From positions 62,001-126,000 of the forward strand of contig NZ_CP016500.1 in assembly GCF_001713475.1 (NCBI RefSeq): 64,000 nt of DNA, read 5' to 3'. Shown here in pieces: positions 55,712 to 64,000 of this stretch. Position numbers and translations under genes: made by a program. The notes under the pieces were generated by a model. The model was not told the DNA's origin, searched no databases, and saw only the letters and a program-made list of their open reading frames with translations. Each line of letters starts with the position of its first letter. The stretch's first letter is position 1. This DNA is from Agrobacterium sp. RAC06. Lineage in GTDB: Bacteria > Pseudomonadota > Alphaproteobacteria > Rhizobiales > Rhizobiaceae.

Positions 55712-56293
55712 ATGACCTATCAGGTTCACCCGACCGCCATTATCGACGATGGCGCGGTGATCGGCGAGGGAAGCCGTGTCTGGCACTGGGTGCATGTGTG
55801 CGGCGGGGCGCGGATCGGCAAGGGTGTATCGCTCGGCCAGAACGTCTTCGTCGGCAACAAGGTGACCGTGGGCGACCGCTGCAAGATACAGAACAACGTC
55901 TCGCTTTATGACAACGTCACGCTGGAAGAAGGCGTGTTCTGCGGACCCAGCATGGTGTTCACGAATGTCTACAATCCGCGCGCGCTGATTGAGCGCAAGG
56001 ACGAGTATCACAATACGTTGGTTCAACGGGGTGCTTCGCTCGGGGCCAACTGTACTATTGTCTGCGGCACGACGATTGGCGCCTTCGCCTTCATTGGCGC
56101 CGGTGCGGTGGTGAACAAGGACGTCAAGCCCTACGCGTTGATGGTCGGCGTGCCTGCGCGGCAGATAGGCTGGATGAGCGAATATGGCGAACAGATCCCC
56201 CTACCGGTGAAAGGGGAAGGGTCCTATACCTGTCCTCACACCGGAAAGCGTTACGAGCTTGCGGGTGACGTGCTGAAAGGTGTGAGCGCATGA
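55712..56293 (+). CDS. wbpD: WbpD-like UDP-sugar 3-N-acetyltransferase
   Basis: A 193-residue left-handed beta-helix acyltransferase. Hexapeptide repeats run through residues ~10-150 ([40 protein letters not shown]). The C-terminus has [10 protein letters not shown]. This fits WbpD, which acetylates the 3-amino group of UDP-GlcNAc(3NH2)A. ATG at 55712 follows GAGGCGGGG. It overlaps the aminotransferase gene by four bases. Confidence 0.9.
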   Translation: MTYQVHPTAIIDDGAVIGEGSRVWHWVHVCGGARIGKGVSLGQNVFVGNKVTVGDRCKIQNNVSLYDNVTLEEGVFCGPSMVFTNVYNPRALIERKDEYHNTLVQRGASLGANCTIVCGTTIGAFAFIGAGAVVNKDVKPYALMVGVPARQIGWMSEYGEQIPLPVKGEGSYTCPHTGKRYELAGDVLKGVSA

Positions 56294-57384
56294 CAATTCC
56301 CTTCATCGATCTCAAGGCGCAGTATCAGGCTTTGAAGCCGCAGATACAGGAGCGCATCAACCGCGTTCTTGACCACGGCCAGTACATCATGGGTCCCGAG
56401 GTCAAGGAACTGGAGGACAAGCTGGCGGCCTATACCGGCGCGGCGCACTGCATCACCGTGGCAAGCGGCACCGAGGCGTTGCTGATCAGCCTCATGGCGC
56501 TGGGTCTGAAGCCGGGCGACGAAGTCATAACCACGCCTTTCACTTTCGTTGCCACTGCAGAGGTCATAGTTCTCCTCGGCTGCAAGCCGGTTTTCGTCGA
56601 TGTCGAGCCTGACACCTGCAACATCGATGTCAGCCTAATTGAAGCAAAAATCACCGAGCGGACGCGCGCGATCATGCCCGTCAGCTTGTATGGCCAGCCG
56701 GCCGATATGGACGAAATCAACGCGATCGCGGCTCGGCACGGCAACATATCCGTTATCGAGGACGCAGCCCAAAGCTTCGGCGCGCTTTACAAGGGACGCA
56801 GAAGTGGACACCTGTCGGCGATTGGCTGCACAAGCTTCTTTCCAAGCAAGCCACTTGGTTGCTACGGGGACGGCGGCGCGATCCTGACCGACGACGACGC
56901 GTTGGCCCAAGCATTCCGCGAGATTCGTGTACATGGCCAGAGCAAGCGTTATGTGCACACCCGCATCGGCGTCGGCGGGCGCATGGACACGTTGCAATGT
57001 GCCGTGACCCTCGCCAAGCTCGACCGCTTCGAGTGGGAGATCGAACAGCGCCTTCAGATCGGTGCTCGCTACAACGAAATGCTGGATGCGGCTGGCGTGA
57101 AGCGCGTCCAGCAGCGCGCGGATCGCACAAGTGTGTACGCTCAGTATACCGTTCTGCTGGACGACCGGGACGCGACGCAGGCAGCCTTTCAGCGGGCCGG
57201 CATCCCGACTGCGGTCCACTATCCTGTGCCGCTGAACGAGCAGCCCGCTTACCAAGCGCTGAGCAACAGCGAACCCACACCGGTCGCTTCAAGCCTGGCC
57301 CGACAAGTAATGTCACTGCCCATGTCCGCGGACCTCACCGCAGAGGCGCAAGAGGCAGTCGTAGCCGTCTTGCGCGCCGAATAG
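56290..57384 (+). CDS. wbpE: WbpE-like DegT/DnrJ/EryC1/StrS aminotransferase
   Basis: A 364-residue PLP enzyme: [48 protein letters not shown] and [17 protein letters not shown] with the PLP lysine. WbpE transfers an amino group to the 3-keto sugar made by WbpB. Gene order wbpB-wbpD-wbpE directly supports this role. Confidence 0.9.
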   Translation: MTIPFIDLKAQYQALKPQIQERINRVLDHGQYIMGPEVKELEDKLAAYTGAAHCITVASGTEALLISLMALGLKPGDEVITTPFTFVATAEVIVLLGCKPVFVDVEPDTCNIDVSLIEAKITERTRAIMPVSLYGQPADMDEINAIAARHGNISVIEDAAQSFGALYKGRRSGHLSAIGCTSFFPSKPLGCYGDGGAILTDDDALAQAFREIRVHGQSKRYVHTRIGVGGRMDTLQCAVTLAKLDRFEWEIEQRLQIGARYNEMLDAAGVKRVQQRADRTSVYAQYTVLLDDRDATQAAFQRAGIPTAVHYPVPLNEQPAYQALSNSEPTPVASSLARQVMSLPMSADLTAEAQEAVVAVLRAE

Positions 57385-57438
57385 GCCTGCCGGCTTCGTT
57401 ATATTCATCACTGTCATGCATTGAACAGGGGAAACAGA

Positions 57439-58440
57439 ATGGATCTTAAGGGCAAGAAGCTCGTTGTTGTAGGTGGTGCTGGTCTCATCGGCTCCCATGT
57501 TGTGGATCGTCTGATCAAGGAGGACATCAAGGAAGTCCTCGTTTACGACAACTTCGTTCGAGGAAGCCGCGAAAACCTTCAGGAAGCCCTGAAGGATCCG
57601 CGCGTCAAGATTTACGATGTCGGCGGCGACGTCATGCAGACGGATATCCTGGAATCGGCTTTCGAGGGCGCGGATGGCGTGTTCCATCTCGCCGCTTTGT
57701 GGCTTCTGCAGTGCCACGAATTTCCGCGAACCGCTTTCGACGTTAATGTGCGCGGCACGTTCAACGTCATGGAGGCCTGTGTCGCCAAGGGCGTGAAGCG
57801 TTTGGTGTATTCCTCTTCTGCTTCGGTCTATGGCGATGCATTGCGCGAGCCGATGGATGAGGATCATCCCTTCAATAATAAGAACTTCTACGGTGCCACC
57901 AAGATCGCCGGCGAGGCGATGCTGCGGGCGTTCCATCACCGCTACGGCCTGTCCTATGTCGGCATGCGGTACATGAACGTCTACGGTCCGCGCCAGGACT
58001 ATCATGGTGCTTACATCGCGGTGATCATGAAGATGCTCGACGCGATCGATCGCGGCGATAGCCCGACGATCATGGGCGATGGATCTGAAGCATTCGACTT
58101 CGTTGCTGTTGAAGATTGCGGCCTTGCCAATATTTGCGCGATGAAGGCGGACACCGTCGACACCAATTATAACGTCGGCACGGGCAAGCGGACGTCACTA
58201 AAGGAGCTTGCCGAGATGCTCCTTGAACTTACCGCTTGTGAAAAGCCGATCAATTACGCGCCGCGCAGCCAGGCCACCCTTGTGCGCAACCGTATTGGTT
58301 GCCCGAAAAAGGCAAGCGCCGAAATCGGCTTCAACGCCACCATCGATCTGCGGGAAGGCCTGAAACGGCTGATCGCCTGGCGGGCCAATCACAAGGCGGA
58401 AGTAGCTGCTCGTCGCGCGGCTGTGGGGCTGGAAGGATGA
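57439..58440 (+). CDS. NAD-dependent nucleotide-sugar epimerase/dehydratase
   Basis: A 333-residue extended SDR: VVVGGAGLIGSHVVDRLIKE, VYSSSASVYGDALREPMDED and the YGATK active site, then MRYMNVYGPRQDYHGAYI. ATG at 57439 follows AGGGGA. Its stop overlaps the start of a second aminotransferase gene, so the pair probably forms a keto-sugar and then an amino sugar different from the WbpBDE product. Exact reaction unknown. Confidence 0.85.
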   Translation: MDLKGKKLVVVGGAGLIGSHVVDRLIKEDIKEVLVYDNFVRGSRENLQEALKDPRVKIYDVGGDVMQTDILESAFEGADGVFHLAALWLLQCHEFPRTAFDVNVRGTFNVMEACVAKGVKRLVYSSSASVYGDALREPMDEDHPFNNKNFYGATKIAGEAMLRAFHHRYGLSYVGMRYMNVYGPRQDYHGAYIAVIMKMLDAIDRGDSPTIMGDGSEAFDFVAVEDCGLANICAMKADTVDTNYNVGTGKRTSLKELAEMLLELTACEKPINYAPRSQATLVRNRIGCPKKASAEIGFNATIDLREGLKRLIAWRANHKAEVAARRAAVGLEG

Positions 58441-59621
58441 GCGAGCCCGTGGCACTGAACGTTCCTATCGCGCGGACGAACCTGACCCAAGAGGAAATCC
58501 TGAGCGTTCTGGAACCGCTGCGAAGCGGCTGGCTTGTGCAGGGGCCGAAGGTGGGCTCCTTCGAGGACAAGTGGTCGGCCTTTACAGGCGCCGCCCATTC
58601 CGCGGCTACGACATCCTGCACCACGGCGCTTCATCTGTCATTGGCCGCACTCGGATTCGGTCCCGGAGATGAAGCCATCGTTCCTGCCTTCACATGGATC
58701 GCCACGGCCAATGTCGTGGAGCATCTCGGCGGCAAGACAGTGTTTTGTGACATCGACCTCAATACGTTTAACTTGAACGTCGAGGATGCGGCAGCTCGCA
58801 TCACGCCGCGCACCAAGGCCATTCTGCCCGTGCACCTCTTCGGCCTTTCCGCCGACATGGACCCGGTGATGGAACTGGCCCGTGCTCATGGTCTGCATGT
58901 CATCGAAGACGCTGCTTGCGGCTTCGGCAGCCGCTACAAGGGCCGTCATGTCGGCACGATCGGCGACGCCGGCTGTTTCAGCTTTCATCCGCGCAAGGCG
59001 ATCACGACGGGCGAAGGCGGCATGGTCACGACCAATAGCGCCGACCTGGATACGCGAGTTCGCCGGCTTCGCGATCACGGGGCCGCCATGAGCGACCTGC
59101 AGCGCCATCACGGTCCGCGTCCCTATCTGCTCGCGGATCATCCCGATGCAGGCTACAACCAGCGCATGACCGATGTGCAAGGGGCACTCGGAGCCGCACA
59201 GATGGACCGCGCCGAGGCGATTATTGCCGAGCGCCGCCGCTTGGCAACAGTCTATGACGAGGCTTTTGCCGGCCTCTCCTGGCTGCGCACGCCCACCGTT
59301 CCTCAAGGATACGAACATGGCTACCAGAGCTATGCCTGCCTGTTCCAACCGGAACCGGTGACCGGAGACTCGATCCGGCGGGTCAACGCGCAGCGTAACG
59401 CCTGGATGGACGAGCTGCAGCGGGCAGGCGTTTCGACCCGGCCGGCGACCCACGCCGTGCACATGCTGTCCTACTATCGTGAAACCTACAAGCTGCGCGA
59501 AGAGGACTTTCCGATGGCCTGGGCGGCTAACGACTGCAGCATCTCGCTACCGCTTTTCCACGGCATGACCGAGGCCGAGCAGGCGCATGTGATCAAAACG
59601 GTACTGGCGAGAGCCCTCTGA
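58437..59621 (+). CDS. DegT/DnrJ/EryC1-family aminotransferase (perosamine-synthase-like)
   Basis: A 394-residue PLP enzyme: SCTTALHLSLAALGFGPGDE, PVHLFGLSADMDPV, EDAACGFGSRYKGRHVG and FSFHPRKAITTGEGGM with the PLP lysine. The latter segment is typical of perosamine-type 4-aminotransferases. ATG at 58437 overlaps the preceding stop. It likely aminates the 4-keto sugar made by the adjacent SDR protein; the amino group may be the target of the formyltransferase downstream. Confidence 0.88.
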   Translation: MSEPVALNVPIARTNLTQEEILSVLEPLRSGWLVQGPKVGSFEDKWSAFTGAAHSAATTSCTTALHLSLAALGFGPGDEAIVPAFTWIATANVVEHLGGKTVFCDIDLNTFNLNVEDAAARITPRTKAILPVHLFGLSADMDPVMELARAHGLHVIEDAACGFGSRYKGRHVGTIGDAGCFSFHPRKAITTGEGGMVTTNSADLDTRVRRLRDHGAAMSDLQRHHGPRPYLLADHPDAGYNQRMTDVQGALGAAQMDRAEAIIAERRRLATVYDEAFAGLSWLRTPTVPQGYEHGYQSYACLFQPEPVTGDSIRRVNAQRNAWMDELQRAGVSTRPATHAVHMLSYYRETYKLREEDFPMAWAANDCSISLPLFHGMTEAEQAHVIKTVLARAL

Positions 59622-61492
59622 TGTGTGGTCTGGCGGGGCTTCTTCATCTGGACGGCGCACCGGCATCGCCGGTCGTCCTGAAAGCTATGACCGATGCCAT
59701 CGCCCATCGCGGTCCTGACGGCGAAGGCCAATGGATCGAGGGCAATATTGGCCTCGGTCACCGCCGATTGGCAATCATTGACTTGTCGCCGGCCGGTCAT
59801 CAGCCGATGATCAGCACCGATCATCGCTATGTGCTGAGCTATAATGGCGAGGTCTACAATTACCGCGAGCTTCGGGCTGAACTTGAGGCCGAAGGCATCT
59901 GGTTCCGCAGCCAGAGCGATACGGAAGTTGTTCTTTACGCTCTGGCGCATTGGGGGCCGGAGGCGTTGCTGCGCTTCAACGGCATGTACGCGCTTGCCCT
60001 CTGGGACCGCAAGGAGAGGCGCCTTCTTCTCGCCCGCGACCGATACGGCATCAAGCCGCTCTATTACTGCGAGCAGGGTCGCACATTGGCCTTTGGCTCC
60101 GAGCAGAAGGCGATTACCGCCCAGCCTGGCTTCCAGCGCCGGCTGAACAAGCCTGCGCTTCTGGAATACTTTACCTTCCAGAATCTCTTCACCGATCAGA
60201 CGCTGCTGGAAGATGTTCATCTCCTTCCGGCTGGACATTACGCTACCCTCAGCCTGGACCAACCGACCCTTCAGGTTCAACGCTACTGGGACTACCGGTT
60301 CCGCGAGCCCGATGGTCCAGTCGACCGTGTGGAGTATCAGGAAGAGCTTGCACGGCTTTTCCGGCAGGCCGTCAATCGTCAGCTGGTCAGCGATGTCGAA
60401 CTCGGAGCCTATCTCAGCGGCGGCATGGATTCCGGTTCCATCACCGCGCTTGCCGCACAGCAATTTCCATTTCTCAAGAGCTTCACCTGCGGTTTTGACC
60501 TCAGCTCGGCCTCGGGCATCGAGCTGGCATTCGATGAGCGAACCAAGGCGGAGGCCATGTCCGCCCGGTTCAAGACCGAGCACTACGAAATGGTGCTGAA
60601 GGCCGGCGATATGGAACGCTGCCTGCCCAAGCTGGCATGGCATCTGGAAGAGCCGCGCGTGGGGCAGAGCTATCCGAACTTCTATGCCTCCAAGCTTGCC
60701 AGCAAGTTCGTCAAGGTCGTCCTGTCTGGCGCCGGTGGCGATGAGTTGTTCGGCGGTTATCCCTGGCGCTACTACCGTGCGGCGATCAATCAGGATTTCG
60801 AACACTATATCGACCAGTACTATACATTTTGGCAGCGATTGATTCCGAATAAGGCGCTGGCGAAGGTCTTTGCGCCGATCTGGGGCGACGTGAAGCATGT
60901 CTGGACGCGCGACATTTTCCGCAATGTCTTCCTGACCCACGACAACGAACTGGATCGGCCGGAAGACTACATCAATCATTCGCTCTACTTCGAGGCGAAG
61001 ACCTTCCTGCACGGCCTGTTCGTTGTCGACGACAAACTCAGCATGGCACACGGCCTTGAGGCCCGCGTGCCGTTCATGGACAACGATCTGGTTGACTTCG
61101 CCATGCGTTGTCCGGTGAGCCTGAAGCTCAATAATCTCCAGAACGTGCTGCGCATCAACGAGAACGAACCCGGGAGCAAGGCGGGGCTGTATTTCCAGAA
61201 GACCAACGACGGCAAGCAGATCCTGCGTGACGTGATGTCAAAGCTGATCCCGCAGGACGTTACCAAGGCTGAGAAGCAGGGATTTTCGTCGCCGGATGCC
61301 AGCTGGTTCAAAGGTGAGAGCATCGATTTTGTCCGCGCGACCCTGCTCGACCCCAAGGCGCGCATCTACGATCTGTTCGACCGTGATGCGGTGCTGTCGC
61401 TGGTCAACGAACACATGCGTGGTGAACAGAACAGGCGGCTGCTGATCTGGTCGCTGCTCAATGTCGAAGCCTGGATGAAGAGCTCGCTGTGA
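59621..61492 (+). CDS. asnB: Asparagine synthetase-like glutamine amidotransferase
   Basis: A 623-residue two-domain protein. It begins MCGLAGLL with the catalytic N-terminal cysteine of the glutaminase domain, followed by AHRGPDGEGQ and LSYNGEVYNYRELR. The synthetase domain has the ATP pyrophosphatase loop YLSGGMDSGS and SGAGGDELFGGYPWRYYR. In polysaccharide loci such proteins are thought to amidate uronic acids rather than aspartate. It overlaps both neighbours, so it belongs to this pathway. Confidence 0.92.
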   Translation: MCGLAGLLHLDGAPASPVVLKAMTDAIAHRGPDGEGQWIEGNIGLGHRRLAIIDLSPAGHQPMISTDHRYVLSYNGEVYNYRELRAELEAEGIWFRSQSDTEVVLYALAHWGPEALLRFNGMYALALWDRKERRLLLARDRYGIKPLYYCEQGRTLAFGSEQKAITAQPGFQRRLNKPALLEYFTFQNLFTDQTLLEDVHLLPAGHYATLSLDQPTLQVQRYWDYRFREPDGPVDRVEYQEELARLFRQAVNRQLVSDVELGAYLSGGMDSGSITALAAQQFPFLKSFTCGFDLSSASGIELAFDERTKAEAMSARFKTEHYEMVLKAGDMERCLPKLAWHLEEPRVGQSYPNFYASKLASKFVKVVLSGAGGDELFGGYPWRYYRAAINQDFEHYIDQYYTFWQRLIPNKALAKVFAPIWGDVKHVWTRDIFRNVFLTHDNELDRPEDYINHSLYFEAKTFLHGLFVVDDKLSMAHGLEARVPFMDNDLVDFAMRCPVSLKLNNLQNVLRINENEPGSKAGLYFQKTNDGKQILRDVMSKLIPQDVTKAEKQGFSSPDASWFKGESIDFVRATLLDPKARIYDLFDRDAVLSLVNEHMRGEQNRRLLIWSLLNVEAWMKSSL

Positions 61493-62442
61493 AGCTGGTA
61501 TTTGTTGGTGCAAGCCGCTTCGGATTGCGGTGCCTCGATCTCGCATGCCGTCTGCCGGGGATCGATCTGGTTGGGGTTGTAACCGCGCCGCGGACGTTTT
61601 CGATTTCCTACCGTCCCGAGGGCGTCACCAACGTTCTGTATGTGGATGTTGCCCAATTTGCCGAGGAGCGTGGGCTGCCCTGCGCTGTCCTTCAGAGCGC
61701 CATGAACGATCCAGCGCTTTTCGAGGAAGTACGATCGTGGAAGCCTGACGGCTTCTTGGTCGCTGGGTGGTATCACATGATTCCCAAGGCGTGGCGCCGG
61801 CTGGCCCCGGCCTACGGCTTGCACGCTTCGTTGCTGCCGGACTACAGCGGCGGCGCTCCGCTTGTATGGGCCATGATCAACGGCGAGACGCGCACCGGTA
61901 TCACCTTGTTCGAAATGGACGACGGGGTTGATACCGGGCCAATTCTCGGCCAAGCGGAAGAACCGATCTTCGAAGACGACACGATTGCTACTCTGTACGC
62001 CCGCATCGAGGACAGGGGATTGGCGCTTCTGTACGATGCGCTGCCCCGCATGGCCGATGGTACGCTGAAGGCGCATCCGCAGCTGGCGGGCGGGCGCCGG
62101 GTCATGCCGCAGCGGAGCCCGCAAGACGGAGTGCTCGACTGGGTGCGCGATAGCCGCTATCTTCAGCGCTTTGTGCGGGCGCAAACTAGGCCCTATCCCG
62201 GCGCATTTACCTGGCTTCGTGGAGAAAAGATGTATGTTTGGGCGGCGCGAGGACTGGACAAGAGCGCTGCTGCAACGCCGGGGATTGTGATCGCGACGGA
62301 TGAGGACGACCGTGCGGTGGTCTGTGGGCAAGGCATGCTGCATCTGCAAGAGGCGGAATACCAGGGACGGATATTGCGGGGCGAGGAACTTGCCGCGTTC
62401 GTCCAGCCGGGAGACCGGCTTGATCTGGGCCCGGCAGAATGA
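61489..62442 (+). CDS. Formyltransferase of the methionyl-tRNA formyltransferase fold
   Basis: A 317-residue protein with LHASLLPDYSGGAPLVWAMI and FEMDDGVDTGPI, the formyl-transfer core. The His and Asp of the N-x-H...D triad are present, but the Asn position is Gly (YGLHASLLP). The C-terminal domain differs from Fmt. GTG start overlaps asnB by four bases. By location it probably N-formylates an amino sugar using 10-formyl-THF; activity despite the missing Asn is uncertain. Confidence 0.85.
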   Translation: MKLVFVGASRFGLRCLDLACRLPGIDLVGVVTAPRTFSISYRPEGVTNVLYVDVAQFAEERGLPCAVLQSAMNDPALFEEVRSWKPDGFLVAGWYHMIPKAWRRLAPAYGLHASLLPDYSGGAPLVWAMINGETRTGITLFEMDDGVDTGPILGQAEEPIFEDDTIATLYARIEDRGLALLYDALPRMADGTLKAHPQLAGGRRVMPQRSPQDGVLDWVRDSRYLQRFVRAQTRPYPGAFTWLRGEKMYVWAARGLDKSAAATPGIVIATDEDDRAVVCGQGMLHLQEAEYQGRILRGEELAAFVQPGDRLDLGPAE

Positions 62443-62489
62443 GTGCAGCGCGTTGTCGCTTTTTCATTGTTTGACAGGTTGATGCGATC

Positions 62490-63767
62490 ATGACTCTCTC
62501 CGAACAGGACACTCGCATGCGGGCCGGACATCAGGCAACGGTTCCACCTTGCCAAGGCGATCCGGACACGCAGAAGCGTACTGGCGGAGTGCAGAGGCTC
62601 AATCCGGATATATACAAGGCAGGGTTGCGCATCTGCAGCCGTTGCATCTACGATGAGCGAGTACCGGCGATCCAATTCGACGAAGCGGGCGTCTGCAACT
62701 ATTGCCGGCAGGTCGAGATGCTCAAGGAGCAGTATGGGACCGGACAGCCCAAGGGTGAAGCCGCTTTCGCCGCGATAATCGAGGACATCAAGCGTGACGG
62801 ACGCGGCAAGCGCTACGATTGTATCGTTGGTGTCAGCGGCGGGACAGACTCATCCTATCTGGTCTACATGGCCAAGCAATGGGGCTTGCGTCCTTTGGCC
62901 GTCCACTACGACAACACCTGGAATTCCGCGATTGCGACAATGAACATTCACAAGGTCCTGAGCGGCCTGGACGTGGATCTTTACACGCATGTAGTGGCCA
63001 ACAAGGAAGCCGATGATATCTTTCGCTCCTTTTTTCTGGCAGGCGTGGCGGAAATCGAAGCCTCGACAGATTTGGGGTATGCCTATCTGCTAAGGATGGT
63101 CGCCGCAAAATATTCGGTCGGATACATTCTCGAAGGGCACTCCTTTGCCGAGGAGGGCATCACCCCCTTGGGGCGCAATTACTTCGACGGCCGATACATT
63201 CAGGGGATTCATGCCCGCTTCGGTCGTCAACCGATCGAGACTTATCCGCTGATGACATTCTCGCGCTTCTTGTGGTCAGCCCTGTTCCGCCGTGTAAAAT
63301 TCATCCGCCCGCTGTGGTATCTGCAATATTCCAAGGAAGATGCAAAAGCCATGCTGGCGGAGCGTTTCGGATGGCAGTACTACGGTGGGCACCACCTCGA
63401 AAACCGGATGACTTCATTTTTTCACAGTGTCTATCTGCCGCAGAAATTCGGCGCGGACATGCGCAACAATACGCTTTCGGCGCGTGTCCGCAACGGGACC
63501 CTGTCGCGCGCCGAGGCATGGGCAGAGTACAACACACCCCCTTATATAGAAGAGGAACTGGTCTCCTACTTCAGGAAGCGCCTGGACATCAGCGACGAGC
63601 AGTACGACGCGGTCATGTCGGAACCGCCGAAGAACTGGACGGAATATCCGACCTACAAGAAACGGTTCGAACTCTTCAGGCCGCTATTTTTTGTTCTGGC
63701 GAAGGCCAACCTTGTTCCGATGAGTTTCTACCTGAAATATTGCTTCCCTTCGAAAGTTCCAGCCTGA
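62490..63767 (+). CDS. wbpG: WbpG-like N-acetyl sugar amidotransferase
   Basis: A 425-residue PP-loop ATPase with CSRCIYDERVPAIQFDEAGV-CNYC (four cysteines, likely zinc) and VGVSGGTDSSYLVYMAKQWG (PP-loop). It matches the WbpG/PseA-type sugar amidotransferases that use ammonia from HisH/HisF-like partners to convert a uronic acid to an amide or amidine. Those partners would be expected just beyond the window. The N-terminal ~45 residues are poorly conserved and the true start may be later. Confidence 0.88.
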   Translation: MTLSEQDTRMRAGHQATVPPCQGDPDTQKRTGGVQRLNPDIYKAGLRICSRCIYDERVPAIQFDEAGVCNYCRQVEMLKEQYGTGQPKGEAAFAAIIEDIKRDGRGKRYDCIVGVSGGTDSSYLVYMAKQWGLRPLAVHYDNTWNSAIATMNIHKVLSGLDVDLYTHVVANKEADDIFRSFFLAGVAEIEASTDLGYAYLLRMVAAKYSVGYILEGHSFAEEGITPLGRNYFDGRYIQGIHARFGRQPIETYPLMTFSRFLWSALFRRVKFIRPLWYLQYSKEDAKAMLAERFGWQYYGGHHLENRMTSFFHSVYLPQKFGADMRNNTLSARVRNGTLSRAEAWAEYNTPPYIEEELVSYFRKRLDISDEQYDAVMSEPPKNWTEYPTYKKRFELFRPLFFVLAKANLVPMSFYLKYCFPSKVPA

Positions 63768-63813
63768 TGAAGTCAGTTGTGTACAAGGCCCGGCGGCGAT
63801 CTGGCGAGGTAAT

Positions 63814-64000
63814 ATGAGCATACTATCGGTCGTTATATTTTCTGCTGCATTTGCACTTTTTGTGCGGATCTTTCTTATTGCATTTTACAGGAAGTGGTTC
63901 GCAGAAGGAATTTTCGGGGATGCCGCATATCACTACTGCATTGTGCGCACGATGTGCGGCGCGAGCGGATCTTACCGGGGTGTTCCCGAATTCTACTTGA
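63814..64000 (+). CDS. Membrane protein, N-terminal fragment (polysaccharide locus)
   Basis: An open frame from ATG 63814 (GAGG at 63806) to the window edge. It encodes 62 residues with a hydrophobic helix (SVVIFSAAFALFVRIFLIAF), then a basic stretch and DAAYHYCIVRTMC, which resembles the first loop of GT-C type glycosyltransferases or polymerases. The rest is outside the window, so the function is not determined. Confidence 0.6.
   Translation, partial: MSILSVVIFSAAFALFVRIFLIAFYRKWFAEGIFGDAAYHYCIVRTMCGASGSYRGVPEFYL

Noticed and set aside
59486..61051. Long 521-codon minus-strand open frame opposite the asparagine synthetase-like gene
   Set aside because: It mirrors a highly conserved plus-strand gene, has no domain features and is a codon-bias shadow. 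The same applies to the long antisense frames at 1580-2743, 19082-20182, 12747-13478 and 53763-54812.
1..64000. CRISPR arrays, rRNA genes, riboswitches
   Set aside because: No regularly spaced direct repeats of CRISPR type, no rRNA-like conserved blocks and no recognisable riboswitch core were seen on either strand.

Overview
The window reads as a chromosome segment from an alphaproteobacterium, most likely Hyphomicrobiales (Rhizobiaceae-like). The grounds are rhizobial-type gene families (AcoR with 2,3-butanediol dehydrogenase and an FMO, LpsL-type epimerase, ABC sugar operons), a GAAC-N7-GAAC LexA box typical of alphaproteobacteria, IS6/IS256 remnants, a mosaic intergenic palindrome, and bciA, a bacteriochlorophyll gene. 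Genus was not resolved and no database search was possible.

Layout. 1-6.4 kb: catabolic operon for a sugar or sugar acid (IlvD/Edd dehydratase, SDR dehydrogenase, periplasmic binding protein, two-domain ATPase, permease, aldehyde dehydrogenase), consistent with non-phosphorylative oxidation to a 2-oxo acid. 6.5-7.0 kb: IS256-family remnant. 7.3-9.4 kb: bciA and an alpha/beta hydrolase. 9.7-11.3 kb: hipBA with repeated operator-like sites. 11.5-16.6 kb: AcoR-type sigma-54 activator and its probable target operon (zinc alcohol dehydrogenase then flavin monooxygenase), with a textbook -24/-12 promoter and paired dyads. 17.0-26.1 kb: LysR regulator divergent from a biotin-dependent carboxylase/hydrolase operon (PxpA, BCCP, biotin carboxylase, PxpB, PxpC) joined to a TorT-type ABC importer.

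27-44 kb is an accessory island dense in toxin-antitoxin and anti-restriction genes: a solitary AbiEi-like protein, ArdC, hipBA (second set, four phased operators), a toxin-first hipA-hipB pair, a decayed hipB with hipA traces, an Xre/ParS-type antitoxin whose RES toxin is a pseudogene, an orphan HipB and another XRE protein. A tyrosine recombinase broken by a one-base deletion lies among them. Interspersed are a diguanylate cyclase, a cold-shock protein and a UvrD-like helicase with an SOS box. 44.3-48.4 kb: LysR, tRNA-Ser(CGA), an MFS transporter and an EAL protein cut off by a second IS256 remnant, itself inside an IS6-family remnant. The two IS256 remnants are inverted and bracket about 41 kb.

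49.4-64 kb is a surface-polysaccharide locus on the + strand: NusG/RfaH-like factor, FlaA1/CapD-like dehydratase, UDP-glucuronate-type epimerase, then a Wbp-type route to a UDP-2,3-diacetamido-2,3-dideoxy-uronic acid (dehydrogenase, WbpB-like oxidoreductase with a premature amber codon, WbpD-like acetyltransferase, WbpE-like aminotransferase), a second epimerase/aminotransferase pair, an asparagine-synthetase-like amidotransferase, a formyltransferase, a WbpG-like amidotransferase and the start of a membrane protein. Nearly all genes overlap or abut, so they are probably one transcript under the NusG-like factor.
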